Part shown: positions 5,551 through 7,922 of the stretch, in pieces | Position numbering within the stretch: position 1 is the stretch's first letter | Layout: every line of letters starts with the position of its first letter | From: Candidatus Bathyarchaeota archaeon | Lineage (GTDB): Archaea; Thermoproteota; Bathyarchaeia; Bathyarchaeales; DTEX01 | NCBI GenBank assembly: GCA_003601725.1 | Contig: PIYJ01000063.1 | Coordinates: 1-7,922 of the forward strand | Reading direction: 5' to 3' | DNA: 7,922 nucleotides | Translations under genes and position numbers: made by a program | The notes under the pieces: generated by a model | Seen by the model: the letters and a program-made list of their open reading frames with translations, nothing else | Databases searched by the model: none | Told to the model about the DNA's origin: nothing

Positions 5551-7922
5551 CGTGGGGATACCTCTTTAAAGGTGGTGGATACGACATGCGAGACTCCTTC
5601 TCGTCCATAGACTCCATATATCCTGTCTGCCTTGCTCACCATCTCAGGTTTAAGGGTCACAACAATGAACTGAGCCTTGTCAGCCTCCTCAGCTAACAAT
5701 TCGCCTAGTCTCTCAACGTGAAAGGCATCAAGATGAGCATCTATCTCGTCGAAGAGATAAAAGGATGCTGGGGTAAACTCCTGCAAAGCGAAGAGGAAGG
5801 CTACGGCAGCAACAGATCTTTCTCCGCTGCTAGCTCCGCTTACGAGAATGGGAGGCTTTCCGATGAATTGAACAACCATGTCAACTCCGCCTGAGAATGG
5901 ATCCTTCGGGTTTTCAAGCTTCAACGCGGCGTTTCCTCCTCCTGTAAGTTTCGAGAAGTATCGGTCAAGCCTCTCATTCACCTTGTTGAAGGCTTCCATG
6001 AAGACGTTGTATTTCTTCTGCTCGATCTCTTCGATGAACTTTACTATCGCCATTCTTTCCCTTTCCAGCTCATTCATACGTATAGATAATTCCTTGTATC
6101 TTGAGATCTGGTCTTCATACTGTTTAGAAGCAAGCTGGTTAACGGCTCCTATCCGATTAAGTTCGGACTTCATGATTTTAAGGGTTTCATCGATCTTTTC
6201 AATGTCCATTAATGTCTCTGATAAGGGCTTTTCATATCCTAGATCCTTAAGTTGATCGTAGTACCTTCTCATCTGAAGATTGAGGGTTTGAAGGTTAAGT
6301 TGAGCCTCATCTAGAAGAGCATCGATTCTTTCATACTCTTCTTCAACAGCCTGCAGTTTACTATCTATCTCATCAATCTGAAAAGTTAATTCTTCAGCAT
6401 CCTTCCTCACATTTAACAGAAAATTCGAGAGAACACCCTTTTCCTTTTCGAGCTTTTCAATCTCAGCCTTGATCTCTTCTCGATTCTCATATGCCCGTTT
6501 AATCTCATCTTCTAATGAGGAGATACGGCTAGTTGCCCTATCCCTTCGGGAAAGAGCATTTTCAAGCTCCTTCTTAAGCATCTCAACTCTTGACTGCAGA
6601 GAAGAAAGATTAGCCTCAATCCTGCTTGCCTTCTGTTTAAGCGCAACAATCTCGTTGCCTATTTCTCCTCGTTTGCTATCTCTCTCTTGAAGCTCCGTTA
6701 AATCGATCTTCTTCTTCATTTCTGAGAGTTTCCGCTGTATCTCCGCCTCCTTTTCTGATAGCTCATTCCATCTGTCTTCGTACTGTTTCAACAGGGACTC
6801 TTCTTTTTGAAGCAAGCCATGAATGTTTTTTAGGTTGCTTTCAGCACGGTTTAGATTTATCCTCGCCTCGCTGATGCTTTTTTGGACACGTTCAATCTCG
6901 CTTCCAAGTCTTCCTAAAGACCGCGATAGCCTCGTAATCTCCTTTTGGGCCTCAGCAATATCACCTTCCAACTCTTGGATGTGCCCTTCTCTGGCGGCTA
7001 GAAGCTTCTTCAACGCGGTGACGGCTTTATCAAGCGCCTTCAATGAGGATTCACTGGGGACAAAAGAAGAGAAATCCAATGGCGCTCGGTAAAAACCGCT
7101 TTCAACTCCCCCGCCAGCTTCGAATATGTCTCCGGCTTGAGTTACTGAACGGAATCCTCTACGGGAAAGTGTGAGAGCTGTGTTTTCATCTTTGACGAGA
7201 AGAGTATCTCCCAGAACAAAGGATACGGCCGGCGCGTATCTTTCATCACACTTTACGAAGTCGGAGATGACGCCTAGAACCCCTTCGCCTTTTGGAAGGT
7301 TGACCCGTCTGCTTCTAGACAGCCCCCTGAGAGGAACTATTTTTATCCGTCCCAACTTGGTCTTTTTCAACATCTCTACGCAGGTAAAGGCCGCATCTAA
7401 ATCGTCAACTACAAGCGAATTCAGCCATCCCGACGCAGCTGCCTCTACTGCCCGCTCATATCTTTTCGAGAATCTTATGAAGTCTCTAAGTCTGCCATGT
7501 ACTCCTTCGATCAGTCCTTCCTTGCTGAGTTCCTCGATATACTGTAATGAGCGTTCCTCAGTATTGAACTTCTCGACGAGCTCTTTCCTGGCTTCAAACT
7601 CTACGACTGCCTCCCGAGCGATCTCCGCCACTCTACCGGCTTCTTTTATCTGCGTCTCTAGGATGCTTTTTCTCTTGGTTCTCCGAGCCAAGGATTCTCG
7701 AAGGGCCTCTAGCTGAGCTTTCTGTTCTTTTTGAATATTCTGTAAATCTTCGAATGCTTCTTCAAGGCTCTTCAGAGATAAGCTTAGGGCTTTCTTTTTT
7801 TCCTCTAAGTTTTTGAGCCTCTCAGAATAAACATCGACCTTTGACTGGCTTTTAGCTTGTTCGCTTTGAATCTTCATTGCCTCGGTACGTATCTGCTCCA
7901 GAAATCTCTCAGCTTCCCTTAT
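5547..7922 (-). CDS. smc: Chromosome segregation ATPase SMC, 5' partial
   Basis: SMC is the ATPase that entraps and loops DNA. The frame stays open to the right edge, so the gene continues beyond the window. The missing part, about a third of a usual near-1,180-residue SMC, would hold the Walker A head and most of the first coiled coil. Counting from the Met at 7877: the end of the first coil is at 1-115, the hinge at about 120-265 (with G-D-I-F-E-A-G-G-G-V at 249-258), the returning coil at 270-640 and the C-terminal head at about 640-770. G-A-V-N at 577-580 is the usual SMC motif before the head. The ABC signature is A-S-S-G-E-R at 682-687, not L-S-G-G-E. Walker B is F-Y-L-F-D-E (706-711) with D-loop A-H-L-D (714-717). 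The H-loop position reads V-T-L-K (740-743). The gene overlaps scpA by ATGA and leads the operon in this window. Confidence 0.96.
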   Translation of the reverse strand: MREAERFLEQIRTEAMKIQSEQAKSQSKVDVYSERLKNLEEKKKALSLSLKSLEEAFEDLQNIQKEQKAQLEALRESLARRTKRKSILETQIKEAGRVAEIAREAVVEFEARKELVEKFNTEERSLQYIEELSKEGLIEGVHGRLRDFIRFSKRYERAVEAAASGWLNSLVVDDLDAAFTCVEMLKKTKLGRIKIVPLRGLSRSRRVNLPKGEGVLGVISDFVKCDERYAPAVSFVLGDTLLVKDENTALTLSRRGFRSVTQAGDIFEAGGGVESGFYRAPLDFSSFVPSESSLKALDKAVTALKKLLAAREGHIQELEGDIAEAQKEITRLSRSLGRLGSEIERVQKSISEARINLNRAESNLKNIHGLLQKEESLLKQYEDRWNELSEKEAEIQRKLSEMKKKIDLTELQERDSKRGEIGNEIVALKQKASRIEANLSSLQSRVEMLKKELENALSRRDRATSRISSLEDEIKRAYENREEIKAEIEKLEKEKGVLSNFLLNVRKDAEELTFQIDEIDSKLQAVEEEYERIDALLDEAQLNLQTLNLQMRRYYDQLKDLGYEKPLSETLMDIEKIDETLKIMKSELNRIGAVNQLASKQYEDQISRYKELSIRMNELERERMAIVKFIEEIEQKKYNVFMEAFNKVNERLDRYFSKLTGGGNAALKLENPKDPFSGGVDMVVQFIGKPPILVSGASSGERSVAAVAFLFALQEFTPASFYLFDEIDAHLDAFHVERLGELLAEEADKAQFIVVTLKPEMVSKADRIYGVYGREGVSHVVSTTFKEVSPR

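Noticed and set aside
5878..6255. A plus-strand open frame antisense to smc
   Set aside because: It is Ser/Phe/Leu-rich, as expected from the complement of coiled-coil codons, so it is a shadow of smc.
7171..7716. A 181-codon plus-strand open frame antisense to the smc hinge
   Set aside because: The frame mirrors hinge codons on the other strand and shows no domain or ribosome binding site.
7875..7922. ATG at 7877 as the real smc start
   Set aside because: The frame is open to the window edge with coiled-coil-like sequence, and the Walker A head required of SMC is missing from the visible part.
1..7922. CRISPR array, insertion sequence, tRNA or defence island
   Set aside because: No spaced direct repeats, terminal inverted repeats, transposase or cloverleaf-like segment is seen, and the genes are core housekeeping genes.

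Overview
The window is archaeal and almost fully coding. The evidence is a TFIIB-like transcription factor (TFB), Gar1, SRP19 and ribosomal protein S8e next to an smc-scpA-scpB block, with TATA-like elements in the few intergenic gaps. ScpA/ScpB, a single TFB here and the SMC head sequence would fit a TACK-type lineage (Bathyarchaeia or a relative of Thaumarchaeota), but this lineage guess is low confidence and comes from protein texture alone.

Layout. Positions 1-2100 read on the plus strand: the 3' part of a small nucleotidyltransferase-domain protein (runs off the left edge), then a radical SAM protein with a B12-binding-like N-terminal region. From 2188 to the right edge everything reads on the minus strand, in transcription order: smc (5' part off the right edge), scpA, scpB, rps8e, srp19, gar1, tfb. 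The two blocks converge on an 87-bp gap (2101-2187) that holds T-rich candidate termination signals for both directions.

How the genes fit together. smc, scpA and scpB overlap (ATGA at smc/scpA, 17 bp at scpA/scpB) and encode the ATPase, kleisin and winged-helix subunits of one SMC complex for chromosome organisation and segregation. Downstream come four informational genes: a small-subunit ribosomal protein, a signal recognition particle protein, the Gar1 subunit of H/ACA pseudouridylation particles, and the transcription initiation factor. gar1 and tfb overlap by ATGA. TATA-like elements lie exactly over the scpB and srp19 stop codons, which suggests internal promoters before rps8e and before gar1 in an otherwise continuous same-strand block.

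Most notable: the SMC C-terminal head departs from the bacterial/archaeal pattern. Its signature motif reads A-S-S-G-E-R where L-S-G-G-E/Q is expected, and its H-loop has T-L-K where T-H is expected, resembling eukaryotic SMC proteins, yet it is encoded with ScpA/ScpB partners. I found no CRISPR array, mobile element, tRNA, rRNA or defence system, and no gene-free stretch over 300 bases. Apart from the SMC head and the uncharacterised radical SAM protein, this is an ordinary core-genome region.
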